This document shows, in pieces, positions 1 through 7,553 of a stretch of 32,153 bases of DNA. Positions within the stretch are counted from its first letter, which is position 1. Each line of letters opens with the position of its first letter. Source of the DNA: an uncultured Acidimicrobiales bacterium (GTDB taxonomy: Bacteria > Actinomycetota > Acidimicrobiia > Acidimicrobiales > SHLQ01); contig CALGZB010000150.1 in the NCBI GenBank assembly GCA_937934655.1, positions 1 to 32,153 of the forward strand, given 5' to 3'. The translations under genes and the position numbers were made by a program. Under the pieces are notes generated by a model. The model was given only the letters and a program-made list of their open reading frames with translations, was not told the origin of the DNA and ran no database searches.

Positions 1-123
1 TCTCCGCTTTTCGACACCGCACCGTTCACCATCAACGGGACCGTAGACGGAGACACCGCCGAGCTCTGGGCGGCAACGCCTTCCGGCGGGTTGGGCATGC
101 AGGCAACAGCTACGTTCCGCTGA
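1..123 (+). CDS. 3' end of an acyl dehydratase-like protein (FAS1-like / MaoC-type hot-dog fold), partial
   Basis: An open frame enters the window at base 1 and runs 40 codons to a TGA at 121-123. The visible tail reads SPLFDTAPFTINGTVDG, later ELWAATPSGGLGMQATATFR. The 'PLFDTAPF' block followed by a Gly-rich strand and 'M-A-T-A' ending resembles the C-terminus of single-chain acyl dehydratases of the FAS1-like dehydratase / mesaconyl-C4-CoA hydratase group, which hydrate or dehydrate acyl-CoA thioesters. That would suit the acyl-CoA ligase that follows. Only the tail is present, so the catalytic Asp/His region cannot be inspected and the family call is tentative. A frame shared with real coding sequence is supported by GC-rich third positions and the absence of stops. 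Confidence 0.5.
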   Translation, partial: SPLFDTAPFTINGTVDGDTAELWAATPSGGLGMQATATFR

Positions 124-137
124 ACCACCTGTTCAAA

Positions 138-170
138 TGAACGACAGTTGCGCTCGCCGAACGTCGTTCA
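138..170. terminator. Hairpin after the partial dehydratase gene
   Basis: TGAACGAC (138-145) pairs perfectly with GTCGTTCA (163-170). After one bulged A at 146 the stem continues with GTT/AAC (147-149 with 160-162), giving 11 pairs around a 10-nt loop. It starts 15 bases after the TGA of the upstream gene, the usual place for a transcription terminator. No U-tract follows, so termination strength is uncertain and it could instead be an operator. Confidence 0.35.
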
Positions 171-318
171 GTACCTTCGGTGGATGTGGACGAACGAGTT
201 TCCGCCGCTCAGTCCACCGGGTGAGGGTTTGGGACTCTGGCGGGTTCCGGCTCTCTCCCCCACCCGATCCGTCGCCCCATTCGCAAGCCGAAGGGCAAGA
301 AGTCCACGACAAAATTCT

Positions 319-403
319 GCTCTCCCGGTCGACCCTTTCAAAGGGGATACTGGATGACACCACGTAGCGGGATTAGAAGTCCTTCGCTATTGACCGGGAG
401 AGC
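319..403. other. Folded element with a perfect 12-bp closing stem (possible structured RNA)
   Basis: GCTCTCCCGGTC at 319-330 is the exact reverse complement of GACCGGGAGAGC at 392-403, extendable by a G-T wobble at 331/391. Inside the 61-base interval are two further stems: CCCT/AGGG (333-336 with 342-345, loop TTCAA) and TAGCG-GGA/TCC-TT-CGCTA (365-372 with 380-389, loop 373-379). This multibranched layout is what a cis-regulatory or small RNA looks like. I cannot match it to a known riboswitch class, and the strand is undetermined because the stems fold on both. It ends 112 bases before the acyl-CoA ligase start. Confidence 0.4.
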
Positions 404-480
404 GACCCGCCGCCGCAAGTCTGAGCTAGCCTCAGCCAAGTTGAGGTGACGGTTACCTTGCGCTGATCCTCAGATGCGCT

Positions 481-509
481 TTGAAGACCCGATCCGAGTA
501 GGGCACGAT
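481..509 (+). promoter_or_regulatory. Candidate promoter of the acyl-CoA ligase gene
   Basis: TTGAAG (481-486) and CACGAT (504-509) are separated by 17 bases, and the ATG at 516 lies 6 bases after the -10-like hexamer. That places the expected transcription start at or next to the ATG, a leaderless arrangement common in actinobacteria. The hexamers match consensus only partly, so this is a suggestion. Confidence 0.3.
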
Positions 510-515
510 GTGACC

Positions 516-2126
516 ATGATCACTAGCACGATGCAGAACGACCACCTCTCCATCAACCACATCTTTCAACACGGCCGCAAAGTCCACGCCGACTCCGAAA
601 TCATTACCTACAACGGCCCCGACGAGCCGTTGCACTCGATGACATTCGCCGAGGTTGGCGACCGGGTCGATCAGCTCGCTGCGGCGCTCGCTCGCCTTGG
701 GGTTCGTGAAGGTGACCGCGTCGGCACCTTTATGTGGAACAACCACCGCCACATGGAGGCCTACCTCGCCATTCCCTGTATGGGAGCCGTCCTACACACG
801 CTCAATATCCGCCTGTTCCCCGAGCAGTTGGCTTACGTGATCAACCATGCCGAGGATCGAGTAGTCATCGTCGACGCAAGCATCGCTCCGCTTCTGGCGA
901 AGGTACGTGACCAACTCACAACGGTGGAACACTTCATTGTGTGTGGCGAGGGCGATACCGCCGGTCTCGGTGACGTTGTCGACTACGAAACGCTTCTGTC
1001 GGCCGAAGAGACCGGCTTTCGCTACCCCATCGTCGACGAGCGGTCCGCCGCGGCCATGTGTTACACCAGCGGAACCACTGGGAACCCCAAGGGAGTGGCG
1101 TACTCACATCGATCGACCTGGATCCATTCGATGGCAGTTACCTCGTCACAAACCCTTCAGGTCAGCGAAGCCGAACGAATTCTGCTCATCGTGCCGCAAT
1201 TTCACGCCAACGCGTGGGGCATGCCCTACGCCGCATGGTGGGTCGGCTGCGATCTCGTCATGCCACAGCAGTTTCTGCAGGCCGGGCCAATCGCCGACAT
1301 CATCGAGGCCACCAGACCAACCATCTCTGGCGCGGTCCCAACCGTCCTCGCTGACCTGCTCCACAACCGCCCCGACGCCGACCTCAGCTCGATTCGTTAC
1401 ATCGTGTGTGGTGGAGCGTCGGTGCCGCGCAGTCTCATGGAGGGCTACGACACCGTCTTCGACACCGAGGTCGTGCAGGCCTGGGGCATGACCGAAACCA
1501 GTCCCCTCGGCGCTATCGCTTGGGTGCCAAAGACCAACACCGGCGAACCCTACGACTATCGGATTAAGACCGGCCGGGTCTTGCCGGGTGTCGAGGTTCG
1601 CATCTGCTCTGATGACGGTGACGAGCTTCCCTGGGACGGCGAGGCCTGCGGCGAAATTGAGATCCGCGGTCCGTGGATTGCTGGCGGCTACTACCTCGAC
1701 CCCACCGAAGAGAAGTTCCACGACGGGTGGCTCAGGACCGGCGACGTCGGTTCAGTGTCTCATGATGGTTTCATCCAGATCACCGACCGGGCCAAGGACG
1801 TCATCAAATCAGGAGGCGAATGGATAAGCTCGGTCGATCTCGAGAACGAGTTAATGGGTCATCCTGCGGTTCGCGAAGCCGCAGTCGTTGGGGTGCCCGA
1901 TGATCGCTGGGACGAACGACCGCTTGCTTGCATCGTCTTGAACGAGGCTGGCGGAGCGTCGGTCGAGGAACTCGCAGACTTCCTGTCCGAGCGCGTGGCG
2001 AAGTGGTGGCTGCCCGAGCGTTGGACATTTATCGACGAAGTTCCGAAGACCTCGGTCGGGAAGTTCTCGAAGAAGGACCTTCGGGCGGCCTACGCTGCCG
2101 GCGAACTCGACGTCGAGACTCGTTAG
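516..2126 (+). CDS. Fatty acyl-CoA ligase (AMP-binding, medium/long-chain type)
   Basis: Activates a carboxylic acid with ATP and ligates it to CoA through an acyl-adenylate; it acts in the cytosol in fatty-acid or organic-acid catabolism. Visible motifs in order are the phosphate-binding loop [12 protein letters not shown], the adenine/acyl block [10 protein letters not shown], the hinge region GWLRTGDVG and [15 protein letters not shown], and a C-terminal [14 protein letters not shown] containing the expected catalytic lysine. The order and 536-residue length fit the AlkK/DmdB-like branch, where members act on medium-chain acids or methylmercaptopropionate; the substrate is not readable here. 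I start at ATG 516 because the protein then begins [11 protein letters not shown], matching the family's short N-terminus, and a -10-like hexamer sits just upstream. ATG 474 and 531 are alternatives. The dehydratase-like tail upstream suggests an acyl-CoA context. Confidence 0.9.
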   Translation: MITSTMQNDHLSINHIFQHGRKVHADSEIITYNGPDEPLHSMTFAEVGDRVDQLAAALARLGVREGDRVGTFMWNNHRHMEAYLAIPCMGAVLHTLNIRLFPEQLAYVINHAEDRVVIVDASIAPLLAKVRDQLTTVEHFIVCGEGDTAGLGDVVDYETLLSAEETGFRYPIVDERSAAAMCYTSGTTGNPKGVAYSHRSTWIHSMAVTSSQTLQVSEAERILLIVPQFHANAWGMPYAAWWVGCDLVMPQQFLQAGPIADIIEATRPTISGAVPTVLADLLHNRPDADLSSIRYIVCGGASVPRSLMEGYDTVFDTEVVQAWGMTETSPLGAIAWVPKTNTGEPYDYRIKTGRVLPGVEVRICSDDGDELPWDGEACGEIEIRGPWIAGGYYLDPTEEKFHDGWLRTGDVGSVSHDGFIQITDRAKDVIKSGGEWISSVDLENELMGHPAVREAAVVGVPDDRWDERPLACIVLNEAGGASVEELADFLSERVAKWWLPERWTFIDEVPKTSVGKFSKKDLRAAYAAGELDVETR

Positions 2127-2151
2127 ACCAGCGGCCTAGTACGAAGGTCTA
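2124..2151 (+). terminator. Weak hairpin over the ligase stop codon
   Basis: TAGACC (2124-2129, including the stop TAG) is the reverse complement of GGTCTA (2146-2151), with a 16-nt loop. It lies in the 50-base gap before the OmpA-like gene. Six pairs and no U-run make it only a weak candidate for separating the ligase from the following operon. Confidence 0.25.
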
Positions 2152-2176
2152 CTACCCAAGCCGCTTCTGTCATCTC

Positions 2177-3703
2177 ATGATGGAACGCATGGGAGTAGAC
2201 AAGGCGGACACATCGAGCGAGCTACACGAATCGGCATCTGCGGGACATCCCCCAGAGGGCGAAACCCAAACAGCCGCCGCACGTTTCGCGGCGAACCGTC
2301 GATACGACCAACGTCCAGCGATCGAGAATGTTGAGCGGCCCTCGTTGGTGCTAACGACCCGTAACGTTGCACCGGCGCAAGGGCCTCGCAACGTAAGGCG
2401 GATCGCCGCAGGGGCTGGTTGTGTTGCGGCGGCTCTCGTCGCTGGAACCCTTCTCGGTCTCCGACTCGGAACCGAAGACCAGGCTGCTCCAATCGAATCT
2501 GCCGTAGCGGTTCGTACCCCAACCACCGTGGCTGTGGTGACCGACGCCGACGTAGCGGGCCTGGTGCCGTCGTCAACCATCATCCCGCCTCCGCCGATTA
2601 CGTCACCACCAACCTCGGTGGAAGCGCCGCCTCCAACAAAGCTGCTGCCAAATCCACCGCTTGCAAAGTCCCTCGGCGAGTTCGAGCGTGCGGACACCGA
2701 GCCGTTTTTGGCCGAGTTGGAGTCGGTTGGGCTTGACCGACTCGTGTTCGTGCCGGGAGAAGTCAACCTCACCCCAGAAGGCATCCAAACGCTTGAGCGC
2801 CTCGCCGACGTGCTTCTGGCGTACCCCGAGCAACCGCTCGAACTACGCGTTCGCACGTATTCCGAGTCAACAGCCGGCCAGAACCACGGGATGAGCGTGC
2901 ATCAGGCAAACATGCTTGGCTCAATGCTCGCAACCGCAGGCGTGGGTACCGATCGGCTGTCAGTCGTCGGGCTCGGTAGCCACGATGCCGAGCGTCCCAC
3001 GGCTTCTGCAGCCCTTTTCGTGGAGTCAGCGGCGCTTGAAACGCAAGTCGATTTGGCATCACAATTCCCAATCGTGTTTCAGGAGCCGTTCTCCGGCACC
3101 TTCGATGCCGCACAGCTTGATGTGCTCAAGACCGTCGCCGCAGCCTCAGGCGATTCGAGGCTTGAGCTAGTCGGCTATGCCTGGAGCGGGTCCGACGCCG
3201 ACGCGAATCACCACCTGTCTCACGAACTTCTCGATGCCGCGGTGGCGCTACTGGAGGGACTCGACGTCTCTGCCGATCAGCTCTCCAGCGTCGGACTCGG
3301 CGGCGCAGAGGTTCCGCTCGCTGATCACACCACGGTTGTCACCGCTGCTGTTGGTGAAGCGGCAGCTGTATCTCTTGCGTTCGCTGCGGTTCCCGTTGAC
3401 GCGGTGGCGTTCGTTTCTGGCACGGCCGAATTAGCACCCAGCGGCGAGGAGACCATGGCCTCGGTCGCCGAGATCTTGAGAGCGAACCCTGAGGTGCGTG
3501 TCGAGGTCGCCGTGCATTTCTACGGCGGCACCACCAGCCAGCAGAACCATGACGCAAGCAAGCTACAGGGAGACACGATCAGCAACCACCTCGCTGCGGT
3601 TGGGGTCGAACCGGAGCGGCTCCGGGTGGTCGCACACGGTGATCCGCCGCATTTCGCTGTTCCCGGTCGGTCCAGCGTGGTCACCTTCACGGTGATCCGA
3701 TGA
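2177..3703 (+). CDS. Membrane-anchored protein with three tandem OmpA-like domains
   Basis: A 508-residue protein: a charged cytosolic N-terminus, one transmembrane helix near residues 75-98 (GAGCVAAALVAGTLLGLRLG), a Pro/Thr-rich linker (about 125-160), then three related segments. Each has the pattern 'F..G...L...G...L..LA..L...P...LEV......G....N..LS..RA..L...GV...RL...G.G', near residues 187-280, 297-390 and 403-500. This is the OmpA C-terminal-like fold, normally a peptidoglycan (diaminopimelate) binder. The canonical Asp and Arg residues are poorly conserved, so binding may be altered. I chose ATG 2177; the open frame extends upstream to 1928 only by running inside the ligase gene. Its TGA overlaps the next gene's ATG (ATGA at 3700-3703), so it leads the VTC operon. 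A sensor or tether for the cell wall is a reasonable inference. Confidence 0.72.
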   Translation: MMERMGVDKADTSSELHESASAGHPPEGETQTAAARFAANRRYDQRPAIENVERPSLVLTTRNVAPAQGPRNVRRIAAGAGCVAAALVAGTLLGLRLGTEDQAAPIESAVAVRTPTTVAVVTDADVAGLVPSSTIIPPPPITSPPTSVEAPPPTKLLPNPPLAKSLGEFERADTEPFLAELESVGLDRLVFVPGEVNLTPEGIQTLERLADVLLAYPEQPLELRVRTYSESTAGQNHGMSVHQANMLGSMLATAGVGTDRLSVVGLGSHDAERPTASAALFVESAALETQVDLASQFPIVFQEPFSGTFDAAQLDVLKTVAAASGDSRLELVGYAWSGSDADANHHLSHELLDAAVALLEGLDVSADQLSSVGLGGAEVPLADHTTVVTAAVGEAAAVSLAFAAVPVDAVAFVSGTAELAPSGEETMASVAEILRANPEVRVEVAVHFYGGTTSQQNHDASKLQGDTISNHLAAVGVEPERLRVVAHGDPPHFAVPGRSSVVTFTVIR

Positions 3704-4509
3704 TCGTGATTCCGACAACAAGACCACCAATGATTCCCGATGCGCTAGCTGACGCTCTGGCACCGCTCTCGACGGTAGGCCTTGTGGAACTGGATCAAGC
3801 GCAGCTTCATGACCGTGTGGAGTCGAAAGTCATTCTTCACCAACGCGACGTGGCCGTGGCCATCGCCCGCCTCGCCGACCGGTACCGCGTGCTTGAGCAC
3901 GAGGCAATGCATACCCAGCACTACCGAACCGAGTACTTCGACGATGGCAACCTTCGGAGTTACCACGAACATCACAACCAGAAGGCCAACCGGCTCAAAG
4001 TCCGGTACCGGACATACATGAATTCCGATCTCACCTACTTCGAGATCAAGCGAGCCATCGGCGGACGAACCGTTAAGGATCGCCAGCGGACGATGCGACC
4101 GGGCGACCAGCTTCATCCGGAAGACGCCCTTTTCGTGTTTGAGAAGACGGGATGGGAATCGGCGAGACTCTCGCCGTCAATCACCATCGACTACGACCGC
4201 ATTCTGCTCGTGAAAGACGACTTCAGCGAACGAGTTACGATCGACCTGAACGTCCGATTTCAGAGTGACGGGCACCACGTGGCCGCCGAGGGGTTGGCAA
4301 TCTGCGAGTTCAAACAATCCCGGCACGACCGGACCTCGCCGGCGGTCCTCGCGGTCCAGCGACGGCCACAGATGTTCTCGAAATACTGCATGGGCCTTGC
4401 CTCGTGCCACCCAAACCTTCGTCGAAACCGGTTCAAGAAGGTCTTTCGTAGCCTCGCAACCATCGACGTCGCACTCATCAGCAATCCTTTAAAGGAGGTC
4501 ACGCCGTGA
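3700..4509 (+). CDS. VTC domain protein (polyphosphate polymerase fold)
   Basis: The 269-residue protein carries the VTC-domain signature. In order: DRVESKVIL (near residue 39), TEYFDDGNLRSYHEHH, KANRLKVRYRTY, TYFEIKRA, SITIDYDRILL and ICEFKQSRHDR. In yeast Vtc4 this fold is a beta-tunnel lined by Lys/Arg that makes polyphosphate from ATP with a Glu-bound metal. The alternating basic residues (RLKVRYR) and the paired Glu-Lys strands seen here fit that tunnel. There is no SPX domain and no membrane segment, so the soluble domain probably works with the DUF4956 membrane protein encoded next. The gene begins at ATG 3700, overlapping the previous stop, and its TGA overlaps the GTG of the next gene. 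The polymerase activity is family-based inference. Confidence 0.88.
   Translation: MIVIPTTRPPMIPDALADALAPLSTVGLVELDQAQLHDRVESKVILHQRDVAVAIARLADRYRVLEHEAMHTQHYRTEYFDDGNLRSYHEHHNQKANRLKVRYRTYMNSDLTYFEIKRAIGGRTVKDRQRTMRPGDQLHPEDALFVFEKTGWESARLSPSITIDYDRILLVKDDFSERVTIDLNVRFQSDGHHVAAEGLAICEFKQSRHDRTSPAVLAVQRRPQMFSKYCMGLASCHPNLRRNRFKKVFRSLATIDVALISNPLKEVTP
4491..4498 (+). promoter_or_regulatory. Strong Shine-Dalgarno that fixes the GTG start of the DUF4956 gene
   Basis: AAAGGAGG sits 7 bases before GTG 4506. It is the strongest ribosome-binding site in the block and decides the non-ATG start, which overlaps the TGA of the VTC gene. It suggests the membrane partner is translated independently and efficiently rather than only by coupling. 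Confidence 0.7.
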
Positions 4510-5171
4510 CCGCTCTACCAACCGCGCTACTCGCAATCGATCTTGTCGATGGGGCCCGACTACCCGGCCTTCTTTTGGGTCTGGGCTTCAACCTGGCCGT
4601 CATCTCGACATTGGCAACCCTCACGTATCGGCGGTCGCGCTCGAGAGCGGTGTATGTCTTCACGCTGGTGGTCGTCAACATTGTCGTATTCTTTGTGACC
4701 TATCTCATGTCAGCTGCCGCCGTTGGTGTGAACGTCGGCTTCGGACTCTTTGCGCTCTTCGGCATCTTGAGATTCCGGACCGGCACGCTGCCGGTCGTCG
4801 AGATGACCTATCTCTTCGCGGCTATCGCCCTCGCCTCCTTTAACGCTCTCGCTTTCTCTTCGCTCACCGTGGTCGAGGCCACCATCGCCAACGTTGTTGT
4901 CCTTGTCATTCTCGAACTTCTCGGTGGCGAGTGGTTGTCCAGACAACCCACGGTTCACTCGGTGGTGTACGAGCGGGTCGAGCTCGTGCATCCGGGGAGG
5001 CGCCGAGAGCTCATCGCCGACCTAGAGCTGCGCACTGGTCACACGATCGTCGGTGTTGAGGTGCACGAAATCAACTTCCTCAACGACACCGCACGCCTCT
5101 CCCTGCGAGTACGAACCGACCAATCCGATCACCTTCTCGTGCATGCTCCAGCCGAACACTATGAATCATGA
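4506..5171 (+). CDS. DUF4956 family membrane protein, partner of the VTC protein
   Basis: A 221-residue protein with four hydrophobic segments in its first 150 residues (LGFNLAVISTLATLTY, VFTLVVVNIVVFFVTYLM, VGFGLFALFGILRF, and YLFAAIALASFNALAF followed by ANVVVLVILELL). A soluble C-terminal half of alternating strands and helices (about 155-221) follows. The 'G.GLFALFGILRFRT' motif after the second helix is typical of DUF4956. Family members are commonly encoded beside VTC-domain genes, so a role in moving or anchoring the polymer at the membrane is a fair inference, with no direct biochemical support that I know of. GTG start chosen from the AAAGGAGG site. It overlaps the histidine kinase start by 4 bases (5168-5171). 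Confidence 0.85.
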   Translation: MTALPTALLAIDLVDGARLPGLLLGLGFNLAVISTLATLTYRRSRSRAVYVFTLVVVNIVVFFVTYLMSAAAVGVNVGFGLFALFGILRFRTGTLPVVEMTYLFAAIALASFNALAFSSLTVVEATIANVVVLVILELLGGEWLSRQPTVHSVVYERVELVHPGRRRELIADLELRTGHTIVGVEVHEINFLNDTARLSLRVRTDQSDHLLVHAPAEHYES

Positions 5172-6565
5172 ATCGGATAACCGATCGACCTGCGGAGGCG
5201 CCGCGTCCCGACGCGTCGGTATCGTTGAAGACGATGAGACGAACAGGCCCAAGCGTCGAGACCAAAACGTCAGGACGCTCCGTGGCACGCCATGTTGCTC
5301 AATTCGTGATCGCCGGGATTCTTGCGCTCGTGGTACTCGCGATAGCCAGTCTCTTTGCGAGCCGTAGAGCCGGGACGGACCGAGCTATCGACGATGCAAA
5401 GGAACGGACAGCAGCCCTCACCCGAACGGTCATCGAGGAGCAGCTAACACCGGCACTTCTCGCGGGCGAGTCCGAGGCGATGTCACGCTTAGAGTGGCGA
5501 ATGGGCGAGATCTTTGAAACGGAATCGTTTCTCCACCTGCGCTTATGGGCCGAAGATGGGTACATTCTCTATTCCGACCAGCCCGGTGTAACCGGCACGA
5601 TTCTGGAGCTCGGCGAGGAAGGTCGCGAAGCGTTTGAGAGCGGTGAAGTTGTGGCCGAGGTGAGTGACCTCGATGAGGCCGAGAATGAACTCGAGCGAGA
5701 TCAAGGCCGACTCCTTGAGGTGTATCAGCCGGTCTCAGCGAGCGACGGCACTCCCCTGCTCTTCGAGACGTACGACTCGTTCGAGAACGTCGACCGCAAT
5801 GCCCGTCAGATTTGGTGGAGTTACCTTCCGGTGGTTCTCGTCCCGCTGGCACTTCTGCAGCTGGCACAGGTACCACTCGCGATTCGCCTCGCTCGGAAGG
5901 TCGAGCGGGCACAGAACGAGCGAGCTGAACTTCTCGAGCACCTTATTGCGTCGGGCGACAATGAACGCCAAAGCATCGCTCATGACCTCCACGATGGGGC
6001 GGTACAGGATCTGGCCGGCGTGGGTTATGCCCTTTCCGTCGTGAGCGACCGGGCCCAGAGTAATAGCGATCAACGGTCGGTCGAACTTCTCGAGGGCGTG
6101 CAGGTAGACGTCAGACGGTCCATCAAGTCCCTTCGTTCGCTCTTTGTCGAGATCTATCCGCCGAATCTTCAACGCTCTGGGCTTCAAGTGGCGCTGTCGG
6201 ATCTCTTAGCCGCCGTTGGCGGGCGTGACATCGAGGTATCCCTTCATTACCCCGAGGGTCTCGAGTTGTCGCCCGAGGCCAACCAGACGCTGTACCGCGT
6301 GGTCCAAGAGGCCACCCGTAACGTTGTTCGTCACGCCGAGGCCAGCACCCTGGTCGTCGAGATCGCCGAGGTCCCGGGCGCGGTGACGCTCCGAGTTGTC
6401 GACAACGGAAAGGGGTTTGACCCGGATCACATCGTCAACCCGCTTCGACCCGGGCACCTTGGGCTGCGCATCATGTCGAATCTGGCGCTCGAGAACGGCG
6501 GTGCTCTTGACGTCTATTCCAAACCCGGCGCCGGCACCGACCTACGACTGCAGCTGCCACGATGA
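5168..6565 (+). CDS. Sensor histidine kinase, NarL/DesK type (HisKA_3)
   Basis: A 465-residue membrane kinase. Transmembrane helix 1 lies near residues 42-65 (FVIAGILALVVLAIASLF) and helix 2 near 217-240. Between them is an extracytoplasmic region of ~150 residues, probably a Cache/PAS-like sensor, rich in acidic residues. The dimerisation box IAHDLHDGAVQDLAG puts the phosphorylated His at about residue 275. The ATPase domain shows NVVRHAEA (N box), VVDNGKGFD (G1), GHLGLRIMSNLA (G2) and a final GAGTDLRLQLP. It autophosphorylates and passes phosphate to the next gene's product; start and stop overlap both neighbours by 4 bases. The ligand is unknown. Its place directly behind VTC/DUF4956 suggests it senses a surface or polymer-related cue. 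Confidence 0.9.
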   Translation: MNRITDRPAEAPRPDASVSLKTMRRTGPSVETKTSGRSVARHVAQFVIAGILALVVLAIASLFASRRAGTDRAIDDAKERTAALTRTVIEEQLTPALLAGESEAMSRLEWRMGEIFETESFLHLRLWAEDGYILYSDQPGVTGTILELGEEGREAFESGEVVAEVSDLDEAENELERDQGRLLEVYQPVSASDGTPLLFETYDSFENVDRNARQIWWSYLPVVLVPLALLQLAQVPLAIRLARKVERAQNERAELLEHLIASGDNERQSIAHDLHDGAVQDLAGVGYALSVVSDRAQSNSDQRSVELLEGVQVDVRRSIKSLRSLFVEIYPPNLQRSGLQVALSDLLAAVGGRDIEVSLHYPEGLELSPEANQTLYRVVQEATRNVVRHAEASTLVVEIAEVPGAVTLRVVDNGKGFDPDHIVNPLRPGHLGLRIMSNLALENGGALDVYSKPGAGTDLRLQLPR

Positions 6566-7188
6566 TTCGAGTCCTCGTCGCCGATGATCACCGCGTGGTT
6601 CGACTCGGCCTGAAAGCGCTTCTCGACGAGGCGCTCGACATCGAACTTGTCGGAGCGGCCGCCAACGGTGAAGAAGCATGTTCGATGGCGACGGAGCTTC
6701 GGCCAGACGTGATCCTGATGGACCTTTCCATGCCCAAACTGGATGGGGTCGAGGCCACCCGTGCGATTCTTCAAGACGATCCGGGGATCGGAATAGTCAT
6801 TCTCACCAGTTTCTCCGACCGCGATCGCGTGCTCGCTGCGCTCGACGCAGGTGCTATTGGCTATCAGCTGAAAGACGCAGACACGGAAACGCTTTTGGCG
6901 AGCATCCGCAATGCAGCAGAGGGGCATGCCCCCCTCGACCCGCGGGTCGCTACCGAGGTTCTCGCGTCTCGGGCCGCCGCAACCGAGGGAGCACCGCAAC
7001 TCACGGCGCGCGAGGAAGAGGTCCTCGAACTCGTTGGGACCGGGTTACTTAACAAACAGATTGCTCGCGAGCTCGGTATCTCGGAGTCAACGGTGAAGAG
7101 TCACCTGAGTCGAGTGTTCCAAACCATCGGTGTTCAGGACCGCACACAGGCAGCTCTCTGGGTAGAGCGCCGCAAAAGCGGCCAGTGA
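6562..7188 (+). CDS. NarL/FixJ-family response regulator
   Basis: A 208-residue two-domain regulator. The receiver domain (1-120) has the acidic pair in VADDHR, the phosphoacceptor Asp54 in ILMDLSMPK, a Thr/Ser at ILTSFSD and Lys near 104 (YQLKDAD). A LuxR-type helix-turn-helix follows from about 145 (LTAREEEVLELVGTG, then NKQIARELGISESTVKSHLSR). Its ATG overlaps the kinase stop (ATGA), so the two are a cognate pair. It presumably controls transcription of this operon or of other envelope genes; no obvious inverted repeat that could be its site was found directly upstream of 2177. Typical length and all key residues are present. Confidence 0.93.
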   Translation: MIRVLVADDHRVVRLGLKALLDEALDIELVGAAANGEEACSMATELRPDVILMDLSMPKLDGVEATRAILQDDPGIGIVILTSFSDRDRVLAALDAGAIGYQLKDADTETLLASIRNAAEGHAPLDPRVATEVLASRAAATEGAPQLTAREEEVLELVGTGLLNKQIARELGISESTVKSHLSRVFQTIGVQDRTQAALWVERRKSGQ

Positions 7189-7197
7189 GCCGCCTTT
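7174..7197. terminator. Bidirectional terminator between convergent genes
   Basis: GCGGC (7178-7182) and GCCGC (7189-7193) form a 5-bp stem around CAGTGA. After one mismatch the flanks continue as AAA (7174-7176) with TTT (7195-7197). It sits over the response-regulator stop and 12 bases before the convergent metallopeptidase stop. The A/T flanks suit termination in both directions, although the stem is short. Confidence 0.45.
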
Positions 7198-7208
7198 CCA
7201 GGACCTAG

Positions 7209-7553
7209 CTAGTCCCAACCAAGCTCGTGGAGCCGGTCATCGTCGATGCCAAAGTGGTGCGCAATTTCGTGCACCACGGTGATTCGGACTTCGTCGACGA
7301 CCTCATTAGGCGAGGCACATTGCTCGCATATGGGTAGCCGGTAGATCGTGACTCGGTCGGGGAGCTCAAACCCGCCGTACATCTCGCGTTCGGTTAGGGG
7401 AATGCCCTCGTAGAGCCCAAGGAGATCTTCGGTTGCATGACGGTCTTCGATCATGACCACCACATTGTCCATCAGCTCAAGAAGCGGCGGTGGCATGGCG
7501 TCGAGCGCGTCGGACACGAGACCTTCAAAGTCAGCCGCAGAAACCTCGATCAT
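7209..7553 (-). CDS. Small zincin-like metallopeptidase family protein
   Basis: 114 residues, matching the usual length of the minimal zincin family (once DUF1025). The zinc motif HEIAHHFGIDDDRLHELGW near the C-terminus supplies HExxH plus a downstream acidic/His cluster. The central YRLPICEQC block and the N-terminal 'F..LV.DALD..P..L...M.NV.V..ED' are family hallmarks. The physiological substrate is unknown, and the family is considered a peptidase mainly by fold. Its ATG overlaps the stop of the SDR gene (7550-7553), so the two are cotranscribed. Confidence 0.85.
   Translation of the reverse strand: MIEVSAADFEGLVSDALDAMPPPLLELMDNVVVMIEDRHATEDLLGLYEGIPLTEREMYGGFELPDRVTIYRLPICEQCASPNEVVDEVRITVVHEIAHHFGIDDDRLHELGWD

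Larger units (their letters stand above)
124..515. other. Intergenic region upstream of the acyl-CoA ligase
   Basis: About 390 bases without a credible gene. Short open frames on both strands have no ribosome-binding site and their translations are low-complexity Arg/Ser/Pro, so I treat them as noise. The region holds a hairpin just after the upstream stop (138-170), a larger folded element closed by a 12-bp stem (319-403), a 5-bp hairpin with a 7-nt loop (430-446), and a candidate promoter (481-509). Taken together it looks like a terminator plus a structured leader or small-RNA region rather than a lost gene. Confidence 0.5.

Noticed and set aside
346-382. TPP-riboswitch-like string (CTGGATGACACC ... 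CGTAGCGGGA) inside the folded element
   Set aside because: The 5' half of a TPP aptamer (CUGAGA and its stem) is absent, the closing stem is far too long, and the downstream gene is an acyl-CoA ligase, not a thiamine gene.
1928-2176. Upstream extension of the triple OmpA-like gene
   Set aside because: It overlaps the 3' part of the acyl-CoA ligase in another frame, has no ribosome-binding site and reads as low-complexity Arg-rich sequence.
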